Part shown: positions 1 to 11,845 of the stretch, piece by piece
How positions within the stretch are numbered: position 1 is the stretch's first letter
Layout of the letters: the number at the start of each line of letters is the position of its first letter
Assembly (NCBI GenBank): GCA_003313425.1
Contig: NHZP01000004.1
Span: 62,001-126,000, forward strand
From: Pseudopyrenochaeta lycopersici
Lineage: Eukaryota > Ascomycota > Dothideomycetes > Pleosporales > Pseudopyrenochaetaceae
DNA: 64,000 nucleotides
Reading direction: 5' to 3'
The notes under the pieces: generated by a model
What the model saw: only the letters and a program-made list of their open reading frames with translations
What the model was told of the DNA's origin: nothing
Databases searched by the model: none
Translations under genes and position numbers: made by a program

Positions 1-3000
1 TCTAGGTTAGCGTCGCTCTTAGGTCTTCTACGAGTGCCTGCTATAATACTTCCTCTTTTTTTTTCTTCTTTTACTGTTGGGATGTGGGCGTGCTGTCCCT
101 AGGGTCTTAACGGTACTTTAGAGGAGAGTTTCTTAACTGCTACCCCTAGGGTAAGAAGGATTAGAATTGTTAGGGACTATTAGTAGAGGTTAAGGTTAAG
201 TAATAGGGGATAGTATTAAGACTAATCCTTAACCTCTGCTCTAAGGGGGTAGCTCTTATTTATATACTAGCCCGTCTCTAGTGTAGTCCCGAGCCTTTCC
301 GGGCTCTATCCGGTATGGGTCCGAGGGCCCTCCGCTGGGTCGTCCCCCGCTAGGTCTGGTGTGTTCGTGACATAATATCTATTATTCTTCTATATAAATT
401 TATTCCTAGACTTATAGTATCGTGTAAATAGGTCTAATAGAGAGGGTAGAGCGTAGGGTAATATTACGTTAGTAGCTATTAACGCTATAATAAGATTAGA
501 ACTTATTAAATAAGTACTTTAAGTAGGTAATAATACTTATATAGATACGTCCTTATAGGATATTTACTATAGTAGTAATAGTCTTATAATAGTAGGTGTA
601 GAGGCAGACGTATAGATAAGTAGACAGGGCCCTACGTGTAAAATTAACTAAAGCTAATCTAGTAAGCTGTACGCAAGAGTAGAATATTACGTAAGTATTT
701 TTAAGTAAAGTGTTATTATTAGTAGAAATAGAGACAGAGGTAATAGTATATATTAACTAGAAAACTATCTAGTTATATAGTCTAGAGGCATCCTAATATG
801 CTAAAGTACTACAGCATTATCTACGTAAAAGCGCCTTAAAGCGCCTAGGTATTATGCAAACTTAAGGCTATTATAGAGAATACTTAGACTATTATAATCT
901 AAAATTATAGTAAGCTTATATTCTTTATCTATCTAAAGAATTAAAGAATATATTAATATATTTCTTTAAAGGTGTATTGCTAGTTTTACAGGTAACTATA
1001 TTAATAAATTATTTAGCCTTTTCTCTATTAAAGTACTTAAGGGGGAACCTATTAAAGGAGCTTATATATATTAGTAATAGTCTAGTAATAGTCTATAACT
1101 CTGCTTACTAAGTGTTAATAAGAGTATAGTAATAGTATAGCCTAGGGAGAGATATTAGTAGCCTATCTCTTACTAACTAGATCTTAGATATTATAAATAT
1201 TCCCTTAAGCTAGTAAGTATAGAATATAGCTAGAATAGTGCGTTCTAGTTTTATAAATAGCTGCTAGAAAGGAAGTATTAGAAGCCTAGAATAACTGTTA
1301 TACTTAAGACTACCTTATTTTGCGTAGTTAAGTACTAATACACCTAGTAAAGGATACTATACTATATTATAGTTAATATTTATATCTAGTCTCTAAAAAA
1401 TAAGGTCTTACCTTATCTCTTAGGCGTATATATAGCTAGGCTCTATTAAATATTTATATAGACCTTAGTAGAAGAAGGTAGAGGATTATCTATCTATATA
1501 TTAGCCTATATAATAGTTAATATATTAGTTAACTCTTACTTTATACTGCCTATTATTTATACAGCGCACGTAGGCTTTAAAGGAGTATTTCTCTAAATAC
1601 TCTAATTTCTCTAAAGCTAATAGGATAGCTTTAGACTAATATCCTTATACGTATTCTTAGGAATAAGATATATAGAGTTTTAGTATATTAAACTTAGTCT
1701 CTCTAATAATTTTATTATTAAGATCTAAGAGCTATAGATTAATCTTATTATCTTTAGGACTAGGATCTATAATCTTTATTATAGTATCTTTATCTTACAC
1801 TTTAAGATTTAGGAGGCTAGATATAATAGTACCTATAATAGTTAAAGAAGAAGTAAAGGCGTAAGTAGGTAGTATAAAGTCTAGTCTTAGTTAAAAGATA
1901 TAACCTTATACTATAATAAAGTAACTTATTAGTAGAGTTAGCTCTATAGGAAACTTATATAGTAGTATTTATAACTAATACTTATTTATAGTAAACCTAA
2001 ATTCTTATTAGAGCTATTATAAGGACTATTATAAAATCTTACTACTTATATACTAGAATATTTTTAGCCTAAATGCGTAGTTCTACTATAAGACTTAGTT
2101 TATCTCTCTATATAGTATTTTATAAAAGGTAATACGTAGCTAGAATAAATTTAAGGTTAAAGAATTATAAAAGAGTAGTATTAAAAGTAGCTTTACTTTT
2201 TACCCTGCTAAAATTACTTCCCTGCTACTTCTCTTAATAAGCGTTATTTTTAATAGTATTTAGATTTATTAAATATTACCTATTAAGCTTTCTCTTCTTC
2301 TAATTAGGCTACTCTATATTAATATAATAGGCTATAATAGACTATAGTAGTAGAGTTATAGTATAAAGTTATAAGTTAAGAAGTAGTAAAGTTTTCTATA
2401 TATACTATATAAGATAGCTGCTATTAGGGATTACGTAGCTATAAGTAAAGGTAGGTGAAGTAGGTAAGTATAGATAGGATATACTATATTTACGTAGAAA
2501 ACTATCGCATTCTAAAGAAGACCTATTTTATAATTATATTAAGTAGCTAGTTTAGAAATAGGCTATTATAGTAACTATTACTCTACTATTAAATTTTTCT
2601 AATTCTAAGAGTACCTAGAGCCTAGAGTAAATTTAACTGCTAGTAGGTAAAAGAAATAAGTGTAGATAGAGTATACTAATTTTACGTAGAAAACTATTAT
2701 ATTCTAAAGAAGACCTATTTTATAATTATATTAAGCAGCTAGTTTAGAGATAAGTTATAAACTATTACTATAACTAATATATCTATTAATATACGTATAG
2801 GCTTACTTTTATAGGCTTCTCTTACCTACTTTACCTAACTTTACTTTACCTTTATATCTATTATCTACTAAATATATATATTACTCTCTCTAGCCTTATT
2901 CTATAACTTTATACCCTTACTCTCTTACTCTCTATACTAGAGCTACTTTAAAACTATTATAAACTATTATAACTATCTTAATTTAACTATAATAGCTTAT

Positions 3001-3950
3001 ATAAAGACTTTGCATAGGAAATAGAGAATATATAGAGGTAAAGGGTCTAGGAAGACTACTATAAAGTCTGCTAGAAAAGCTCCTTAGAAATCTAATAAGG
3101 CTTCTTATAATAATACTAATAAAGGTAGTAGTTATAATAGTCTACTTAGTACTCTCTTACTAATTACTTATAGTTATTTAACTATAGAAGGTAATCTCTT
3201 ATAACTTTAATACTCCTAGAGCTGCTATCTATAGAGGGGTATCTAGTAGCAGCGTTAAAAAGAAGAAAACGCGTAGTAGTAAGCTTAAAGTACTATAAAT
3301 AAAAGACTATTACTAATTTATAATAGTAGAAGTACTTTATAAAATTTAGTACTACTAGAAATTAACTAGTACGCTTATACTACCTACTCTATTCTGCTGC
3401 CTTATTTAAGAGATTACTAGAGAAGTGTTAGGAAGAACTATATAGTAAGGAGGGTATTGCTAGCAGCTAGTAGCGCTTAACGCCCTATAGGAATTAGCTA
3501 AATACTTTCTAACTACTATCTTCTTAAGTAAGAACTAATTATAATAGTCTATATAATAGATTAATAACTATCTATAGCCTTAAACTTAGCTGCTATTTAT
3601 ATAAAGCGTATTATAATCTAGCAGAAGGATATAAGGTTAGTATTAAAGCTGTTAAGTATACTAAGTTTATAAGCTCTTATTATAGACTAAGTATATAAGA
3701 TAATAGGCTCCTAAGACAGTAATAGTTATAATAGTTTAATAAAGGCTATACTAGTTATAAGGTAGGCAGATAGGTTTACTCTGCGAAAGCGATTTATAAG
3801 AGAGGGAATTTCTCTATAACTTATATGCGAGGTTTAGGGTTTAAATTCTAGATAGATTAAATAAAAACTATTATAGTCTATTACTTTATTATTTATACCC
3901 TGTTATAGAGCGCAAGGGCGGGTAAATAGTTATTATTGTTTAGGTTTGAG
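1..3950. repeat. RIP-degenerated AT-rich repeat block
   Basis: This block is dominated by TpA and by TAG/TAA/CTA runs, while CpA and TpG are scarce. No reading frame of even 60 codons survives on either strand. That is the pattern left by repeat-induced point mutation, which converts CpA to TpA on both strands of duplicated DNA. A small GC-rich patch near 290-370 keeps many CpC, CpG and CpT steps but almost no CpA, which fits a CpA-targeted process better than simple AT bias. Composition returns to normal near 3950. The original element is unrecognisable; a transposon is likely but its class cannot be read. Confidence 0.85.
2468..2752. repeat. Diverged direct repeat, two ~93-bp copies 192 bp apart
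   Basis: Positions 2468-2560 and 2660-2752 are two direct copies with an exact 192-bp offset. Both contain the blocks TACGTAGAAAACTAT and TCTAAAGAAGACC. They differ at only a handful of sites, and most differences are C/T or G/A transitions, for example CGCA in the first against TATA in the second. This is what two copies mutated independently by RIP would show. The copies may be internal repeats of the ancestral element. Confidence 0.7.
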
Positions 3951-4818
3951 GTTTTGGTTTTCGGATTTTGGTTTCCGACCTTCGTGGCGTAATAGTCCAC
4001 CGTAAATTCCGTCCAATAATTGACTTTCTGTAGCCCAATGCAATCCAATGGCAAAACAGATAATGATAATCCAAAAATTTTACTCAGCTATGCTAACTTT
4101 TCTCCATTATAAGTGCTGAATCTCTAAATACTTCATTAAGAGAGTTTCATTCGATGATTGAATCACAATACTTACTCACATCCTCGATTCAAAGGAGCAT
4201 TTTTCTCGTCTCCGTCCGCGTCAGTTATTCATGAAAAACCATGACAATATGATTTTCTACCAAAAGTCAGCGTCTTGTTTGCTCTTGGGCACGGGTTTCA
4301 CAACGCAGAACAATCGCCACCCAAATTTTGCTATTCTTCTTTCCTTGAAGCCCAAGCCTTTACAGACATTTCCTTTTGATCATTTTATAACCATTTCATC
4401 ATCTTGTCTCATGAGACTCAATTTCTTGTTGGAGATCATGTTCAATCCCCTAACAGTCGCGAAGTACGGCCCTCTATTGTGTGCAACTGCCTTTCACTCC
4501 AGCAGCACAATACCGTTTGGATAGAGCTGAAGTGAAGGTCGAAAGTTATCCACACTACGGTTACTTACAAGACCCACCGCACCTTCCCTGGCAACCAACG
4601 GGTGTGCCCAATATGCGCATTTCGCTCCTTCACCTTGGGGTACCCGATAGTATATATGATTTCCTCGCTCGTAGGAGGTATCTCTTCCCACCTGCAAGAA
4701 CCTCTCAACCAGCTATTCCTTTCGTCTTCATCTACATGGTCAGGATACTACTTCTGCTTCGCCATTTCTTCATTTTTATGTACCTTCCATCTCTTTATTA
4801 GCCTACACAAACACTTCA
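3951..4818. other. Boundary and upstream region of the first gene
   Basis: Composition changes here from the RIP block to ordinary mixed sequence. Short open frames on both strands overlap one another, none has a recognisable domain, and none is called. The last few hundred bases are probably promoter and 5' leader of the gene starting at 4819. Confidence 0.5.
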
Positions 4819-7800
4819 ATGGCACAACCACCAAGCGATCACGCACCTACAGCAAACTCGTATAAGCGTCCGCGTAACGAAGATCAACTTGAGTCTAACA
4901 AGGGTCCACGCGGCAACGACAATGCTCCTTTTCAAGACCAAGTGGATGACAGGGGGTTGCCATACCATAACCTTGCGCAGGCTCCAGTATGCAATTGGGT
5001 GGTTATACTTGTTATTGTTTGCATGGTTAACTTGATTTAGCATTTTCGTGTGAATGCAAGCACATCCTCTCGGCCGCCAAATACAACTGTTCTAGTCAGA
5101 TGTGCTCCAGTCTATAATGCTGTATGTACTTGTAATCATCATCGCGAATTCAATACATCTAACATGGACAGAACGAGGGCAATAATATTCGACAGTCAGG
5201 CCATCATCGCTTGACACATAGTGGCCCTGCCGGGCATTCGTCCCCCATCCCATCACAGACTTCGCTGTCGACGCGTCCATCGCAAAGCCTTCCACCCACA
5301 CGACAATGTACCACGTCGTCAAGCCTTCCACCTCACAACCCCTTCCAGCGCCAGGAACGATGGCTTCGAGGGGCGCACCCAGATATTCTTGGTCCCCAGA
5401 TTGCCACTACTCCTGGCCTAACGCCAGTCCGCGGTATCTCGCTAAACACTTACTTGCCAGTCGCGCGGGCAGATTTTATACTCGTTCCCTCGATGATCTA
5501 TGATCTCCGATCATTGACACCTGCGCAGCGTATCAACACGCATGCGATGATGACTGTATATGGTCGGGAATGGCTGAAGGAGGGAGTCTCTGGTCCAAAT
5601 GCTCATGTATACTGGGGCTTGATCCACGAATTGAGTGAAAGCTTGAAGCAGAAGGAGCGAGATTGGTATGCTGTCTTTACTGAAGGGCCACCTTCCGAAA
5701 AGGAAGATCGACTTGCTCAACTCAAGAAAACTTTTCTGCTGCAAACAGTTGCAGTCACAGTCACTAAGGGCGAGATTGCCGAAGCTGCGAAAGCTGATGA
5801 TGAGGGTCAACATGATGTTCCTCACCTATGTGCTCCATCCGTTACTACACATCAGCGACAGTCTGCAAACCCAGGTGGACCTATCACAGGATCTTTGAAA
5901 GGCAGTTCCTTCCAAAATCCAATTGATCTCGATAGCAACACAGCATCAATATGGTCAGGCAAGTCCACAGTTCCTGATGGCAGCACTACTTTTGGCAAAC
6001 CTTTGACTTGTGCGTCACCTCGTGAAAGTCACGCCCGGACCAAGTATCCATCAGAGCAAGCGGCCAATGAGGCACTCCCAGGAAAGAAGCGCCATCGAGA
6101 TATCTCAGAAGATACTGAGGAGCAGAGGGTGGCAAAGAAGGCCCGCATCGATCGCACCGAGGCTGATCTGCAACAATATGTAGCGCACAAAGATGCACTT
6201 GAGAAATGGTGGAAAGAGAAGCGAAAAAACCCCAGGGCCCCCTGGTATGAGAAGCTGTATGCATGGGAAAAGCTCATGGGCATTTCGAAGCCTCCACCCC
6301 AAAGACTGGTTGGTCAGAGGCCGGAAAGCCAACAACTGGCTCTGGCTCAGGCTCAGAATAATGTGGGACTACAACTCCCCGAGCACATCACATCAACTCC
6401 GGACATGACATCCCCCGAAGAGATCATACATATACGAGAGCATTGGGAGCAATCGGGATCGAAGCCAGATCTATGCAAGCATCCTCATGATAAAGTTCTT
6501 GTGCCAGACTATCCCCGCGAAGACAATATCGGGGAATGTGCCAAGCGGCCGGACGGTAAATACTTTTGCAGGCATGCCAATGGAAACTTTCGATGCTGCC
6601 AGGACGGTCTTGACGAAAAGGCGAAGAAGAAGTCTATGGCCAAGGATAAGATCAACTTCAGGAAAGCGGTTGAGCAAGCAGTGGTCGCTGGAGATCTTCA
6701 CGTTGCTCACATCACCTGGGACCATTGGGTTGAGAAGAGTTTTGAACCGCAGAGAACATCAGAGATTGATGACATCCTTGGTGCTGTTCAAAAACGCCCT
6801 CTGCCTGTCGCAGCACTGACCGGACAGAATACCGCTCAACAGAGGCAGCGAAAGAAGACACCGCGTCGTGCGAATACGTCCGACCCGACACTGATGCAAA
6901 AGGGTCCCGTAGCTCATCAATATGATCATGATACATCCGACGACGACCTCTCGTTGGATGACATTATCGAACAAGCTATTGAGACCTGGGATGAACCTTG
7001 TGCCAGGTCGGCGGACGTACCAGTTGAGGAACCGGCTGAGCACCCACAAGAGCCGATTGTCCCAAGTACACCTGAAGGTGCTGTCTCTCACGACAGCTTG
7101 TACGATGACGCCCTGCCACTCGACAATATTGTGGAACAAGCTGTTAAAACTTGGGAAGAACCTCAGAGCAGGTCAACAGATGCACCTGTCAAGGAACACA
7201 ATGAGGGTAGTCAAGCACAAGAGCCGACTATTCCTGGGACGCCTGAAACCACCGTCTCGCATGACAGCTTGTTTGATGATATTGTGTCGCTGGATGATAT
7301 TTTCGGTCAAACTGTGGATACTCAGGAGGAACTTCGTGCCATCTCAATGGGTGGACCCCTTGAAAATAAAGCACAAGAGCTAACTGTTCCTGATGCACCT
7401 GGAAGTACTGCCTCGCACGATAGTTTGTACGACGACGATCTCTCGTTAAAGGATTGTGTTGGCCAAGATCATGATAGCTTGTTCGACGATGCCCTATCGA
7501 TGGTAGATCCTGTCGAACAAATTCCTGACGAGTCCATGGCAGAATCTCTCAACAGCCCCGTCAACGAACCCGCTGAAGACAGTATCAGCCAAGCATCAGC
7601 TGTTCCCGAAAAGTCTGATGCCACTGTATCACAAGAGATCTTCTTCGTCAACGGCGTATCGCTGCAGAAATTTGTTGATCATATTCCCGACGAGATGTGG
7701 CAGCAACCTCTCAACATTACTATCGATGACCTCGCCGAGACCAGTTTTGACCAAGCGCCGACTATTTCCGAGCGACCTGAAGTGACAAATTTGCATAGTA

Positions 7801-7883
7801 ACTTGTTTCCCAGTAGCCTATCGCTATCGTCTTTTGTCGATTCAGTGCCCGACGAGATTTGGGCGCAACCTCTTACCTGGTAG
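4819..7883 (+). CDS. Large unrecognised protein with acidic C-terminal repeats
   Basis: The model joins exon 4819-4986 to 5172-7883 across a 185-bp intron with a GTATGC donor and a CTAAC branch just before GACAG. The long second exon has no early in-frame ATG, so an upstream exon is required, and this join keeps phase 0 and gives 959 aa. The N-terminus is charged and disordered (KRPRNEDQ). The middle has tryptophan-rich helical stretches and a short Cys/His motif, CRHANGNFRCC, that faintly recalls the Cys/His motif of Mer3/HFM1-type fungal proteins. The C-terminal third carries about seven degenerate repeats built on HDSLYDD..SLDDIVEQ followed by an acidic (T/E)WEEP or IPDE(I/M)W core. No family is recognised. 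It is the first gene beside the RIP block, so lineage-specific evolution is plausible. The gene is quite sure; its function is unknown. Confidence 0.7.
6937..7880 (+). repeat. Degenerate repeats coding acidic motif units
   Basis: At least seven units can be recognised in translation, spaced irregularly. They start near 6937, 7090, 7258, 7416, 7470, 7630 and 7795. The shared core is an acidic/hydrophobic SLDDIIEQ-like segment, mostly preceded by HDSL(Y/F)DD. The last two units drift to VSLQKFVDHIPDEMW and LSLSSFVDSVPDEIW. Units diverge strongly in DNA, so this is an old protein-level repeat, not a recent microsatellite. Confidence 0.6.
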
Positions 7884-9865
7884 GCGGACGAGTTGTAATA
7901 CCCGGTGGCTTGGGATTCGGTGCTAGCGAGAACTTTAGTTGATGGAGACAGAGGGCGTGCAGCGAACATAGGCAGTAGCTGTCTAGATAGGAGAACGTTA
8001 CTGCTACAACTGGCCAGGAATCTTCCTCTTTTCGACGAGATCCAGCTTACGCTCGACAATTCTGATGATTGGGAAACCCAGGGTTTGGCTTGGAGGTGCG
8101 AAGACAGGATCGTGAAGCAAGGTGTCACTTGAACGCGCGACCGTACAACAATCTGTAGAAATATTTGGTTTGCAGTCTCGGAGGCAGATTATATGGGCTG
8201 GGTGTTTTGCTTTGATTTCAGCACGATACCCTTTGATTTTTATGTTTGCTATTTGCTATCACATTGATAGCGCATAAATGTAGATATGTATCGACGAAAG
8301 AGGGGAACCAGTAGGCCCAAATCAAATTCTATGTAGACATTTAGTAAGCCGTTTCTGCCAGGCGGTTTTCAAATCTACTAGTACACTGGTTCCGGTATCG
8401 GTTTCTTGGTTGCAGCCCCGTCAAGCACATCTAAGCCTCGCAGAAAGTTGGCATCATTATCGAAGATATTTTAGTCCATGTGGTGGATTCTCGGACCGAT
8501 AAATACATACGTCTGCACATGGCTCCTTGAAGTGATAAGAATTCATCCGCGAATCGTCCTCTTGGTCATCCTCGCTGTAGTATACCAAACTGTCATCAGG
8601 GGTACGTCAGAGACTCAGATACGGTATTGAGCAATCATTGCCTGAAATACTAAGAGCCCAATCACTTCTGAAGATATGTTCGCGCGTAGCCTTGAAATCT
8701 TTCATGTCTGATGCAAATCATGCCTATAGTTGACACCGCAGCACCTGGTGATCACAATAAAGGCATGACAAAACTTGAAGACAGGCACAAGTTGAAGAAA
8801 GCTTTGCACAACCAGAATCGTCGATGAGTACTCTGATATGCACGGTTTGGCGTCGCCGCATGGAGACCATGTCCAACCACGCCGCGTCATCCTTCCAATA
8901 GCCTGAGACGGTTCAGGTAGGCGGGCCGAAGTTCGCACGGGAAGCCTAGAGGGATTGGCGGGAGAATGAAGAGCGGCCTCAAGTTCGGGTTCAGAGGAGA
9001 TTTGACGTGAGCTGATGGTATGTCCGGCAGCGATCACGGTTCTTCCATTGTGGACCAGGAGGTGAAGTGTGGCAGTTCCCCACAACATGGACGCTGCAAA
9101 AGCCCGCCAACTAGCGGCGGCGCACAGACGTCACGCAGACGTATCCGTCATTATGCATCCGAGTTCTGCGCCGCGACACATATCTATCCCTGTACTAACA
9201 TTTGCATTTACAGCTCGCCAACAGCTTTTCTCCTGAGCTCTCGTGCCTGAATACTATCTTTGGCCTGTTCAGACTTGGCCATCCGCGCCGTCGCGGACCA
9301 TCGTGCCCGTTTCGGCTCTGATCCTGGCCTCACATCAACCCCGACATCGCAGACGCATCGTCAGCGCGCCAAATCCTCAAGATACCGAAAACAGCAGGTC
9401 CAATACCTTATTATAAGATTGCCGAGAGTACCTTGATCGTGCATACTCCTTGTATTCGTTGCTTGTTGACGCCAATCTCGCCAGCCGTGAGCGCGGCTAG
9501 ACAGAACGTGGAAGGTGTGAGTGCGAACTCGTTGCCGAGAAAGGACTACCAAGCACTCCAACTTTACCGAAACCCTGCGGTACGACGTACCCCGGAGCAC
9601 ATGATTTGGACCTGAGTTTGGGTTGAGGAGAAGTATTGTCTTGAGGTGGTGATTTGGAAGAAGTGGGATCCTGACGATTGTGTGGTTCAAGGGTTCTGTT
9701 GCGCATATACCCACTCCCGGCCTTCCAAGCACAACCACCTTTGCCTCTGTTCCTCTTGCATCACAGTTTCCGCAAGCTCGAACAAATACCTCCAGGCTTT
9801 ACACTCGACACAGTTCGTCGATACGAACTGCAGGTACCCTAGAACGCGGCACAGGGACCAACAAC
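7884..9865. other. Intergenic region, no supported gene
   Basis: About 2 kb between the repeat protein and the F-box gene. The open frames present (for example 8702-9088 minus and 9361-9738 minus) have arginine-rich, low-complexity translations typical of antisense or chance frames, and none shows a domain. The last ~200 bases should contain the F-box gene promoter and leader. Confidence 0.5.
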
Positions 9866-11395
9866 ATGGAAACAGCCGAAGTAACGCCGCTTCTTGACCT
9901 ACCATCAGAACTCATCCACCACATCCTCAGCTATCTCGCACTATCAGACCTGCTCACCGTAGGACTCGTCAGTCGCGCGCTGCACGAGCATTCTTTGCAA
10001 GATACATTATGGGAACCGCTCGTCCAAGCCCAAATACCGACTTCGCGCATTCCCAGGCCTACGAAGCAGACATGGCGAGAACTATTCAAGCAACATCATC
10101 CGTACTGGTTTCTAGCGAAAAGGAAGATCTGGTTCGCTGATGTTGCTCATACCGGGAAGCTGGTCATTGCGCGCTATGACCACAGAATCAACGCCATCGT
10201 AGCGTACACGTTGGTTGCCGAAAGGCGACAACCTACGTTCCAAACTTGGGAATACAATCCAGATGCGATCATTCATACGTTCACTCCGCGGGTTCAACTC
10301 GACTTCATTGCGCCAGTTATACGATTAGATGCCGAGGCATACGAGAAAGCGACTAGCGAGCATGGTAACCGGCTACAGAAGGAAATCCTTATGAGCGTTT
10401 ATAGCGGCACAGCACGACCATCCGCTGGACTGTTCTCGAAACTCATGCTCACCAGGGCATGGCCCACCACCATCACAACGGAGGCGACACCTGTGTGGCC
10501 GCCTCTCACACTACCTAGTCCAGAGCGAACGCGTAATGACGCACCTCCATCCGGGTTTAGGCAGCCCTCGCAAAAGCCAGCAGTTCTCGATCAGCTCTCA
10601 ACGTCGACATTCCGGATTCGGAAATGGGTCGAGTTCTCGTCTCGACCGCAAGACGTTAGCGTGCGCATAGGTGAAGATGTTTCGACCTGGGCAACGTTGC
10701 CCGAAGAGTGCTACACACCAACCCCACAGAAGCCATGGCAGGGTATTTGGTGTGGAGACTATGCGGGTCATGGCTGTGAGTTCTTGGCCATTATGCAGCC
10801 AGATGATCCGAAGCCGCTGCCTGAGCGAGCAGAATGGGCACTGCGAGCTCGTGAGCGTGAAGGTAGCGTGAGCAGTGCAGGATCGTGGAGCACAGCGCCC
10901 GATGCTACACTTTCGGGTGACGAAGATGAGCCAGAGACGGCGGATGATCTGGAGGACAGCGTTGCGACGCTTCAGGAGGCCTTCAACGAACGCGAGGCAG
11001 AGTCATTGGAGCGAATGCAAACAGACGAAGATGAGAGCATCTACAGCGGTCGCATTGAGGCTGTCAAATTGACTGGAGATCCAAACATTCCTCGCGGAGA
11101 GTACACTTTCATCGCGCCGGACATTGGACCCAACGGCTTACTACGAGTCGCAACTGAGGATATATTCAAGGGTGCCCGAATTGTGAAGTGTGTAGGACAT
11201 ATTGCTGCACGGGGCTTTAGAGATGGTGAGTACAATATTAAGGCTCGAATGCACAAACACTAACAATTGACAGACAACTACATGACGTCTCAACTCATCC
11301 TCATCTCTCACGATCGAATGGCCCAGTATTGGGAGACATTTGGACATGTATCCTTCTATCAACGGGTGGACATTGATGCATTCACAAAGGTTTGA
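9866..11395 (+). CDS. F-box protein, FBXO31-like (cyclin D1-binding-type domain)
   Basis: Exons 9866-11225 and 11274-11395 are joined across a 48-bp intron (GTGAGT donor, CACTAAC branch, GACAG acceptor), giving 493 aa. The start is the ATG directly before ETAEVTPLL, because the longer open frame upstream has no ATG. Residues about 9-48 form an F-box (LPSELIHHILSYLALSDL...LWEPL), which binds Skp1 in SCF ubiquitin ligases. The rest matches the FBXO31 plan: a GIWCGDYAGHGCEFL block, then AVKLTGDPNIPRGEYTF, and a C-terminal YMTSQLILISHDRMAQYW block completed only by the second exon. An acidic, Ser-rich insert (about 355-420) interrupts the domain. It is likely a substrate receptor; the substrate is unknown. 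Confidence 0.85.
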
Positions 11396-11845
11396 ACGTG
11401 AAAGTATGAAAGAAAATGTGTCAATGTACAGCAGACTGATGTTGCGAGATTGTATAAGTTGCAGCTGAGAATTGCTGAAGCTTGTTCTGGCTTGGGATAC
11501 CAGATTGTATGATGAGTCAATTGTATTGAACAGGAACTATTCATTAATTTAGCGTATGATCTATCCACGCGTAAACTTTGTTCGGAGTTTTTTAATTGAT
11601 TTGCGATGCTACGGCTTCTGGGCATGGAGGATGTGCATACCCATCCACGCTAGGCCCACAAATCCCTGCAGCCGCGGCCCCGGACGTCATTGCTTGATCA
11701 ACAAATTTAGCGGTCGCAGGCGCAAAACATCTCGCCCCTCCATACCCACCCACACCCCATATATCCACTGTGAATACTCGTTTTTGTACACCCTTATTCA
11801 TTGCGACTTTCGAATTAGCCCCTCTAAATTATTTTGTTTGTAAAT
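11396..11845. other. Intergenic region between F-box and DUF1769 genes
   Basis: 450 bp between two plus-strand genes, holding the 3' end of one and the promoter of the next. Short open frames are present on both strands, with no domain and no coding character. Confidence 0.5.

Noticed and set aside
3775..3855. tRNA- or SINE-like GGTTTAGGGTTTAAATTC near the end of the RIP block
   Set aside because: It resembles a mutated B box, but no consistent T-stem, anticodon arm or acceptor can be drawn, and RIP makes such motifs by chance.
4231..4801. Overlapping short frames (97, 106 and 87 codons) before the first gene
   Set aside because: They overlap in different frames, lack domains and start in the boundary region; more likely leader sequence or chance.
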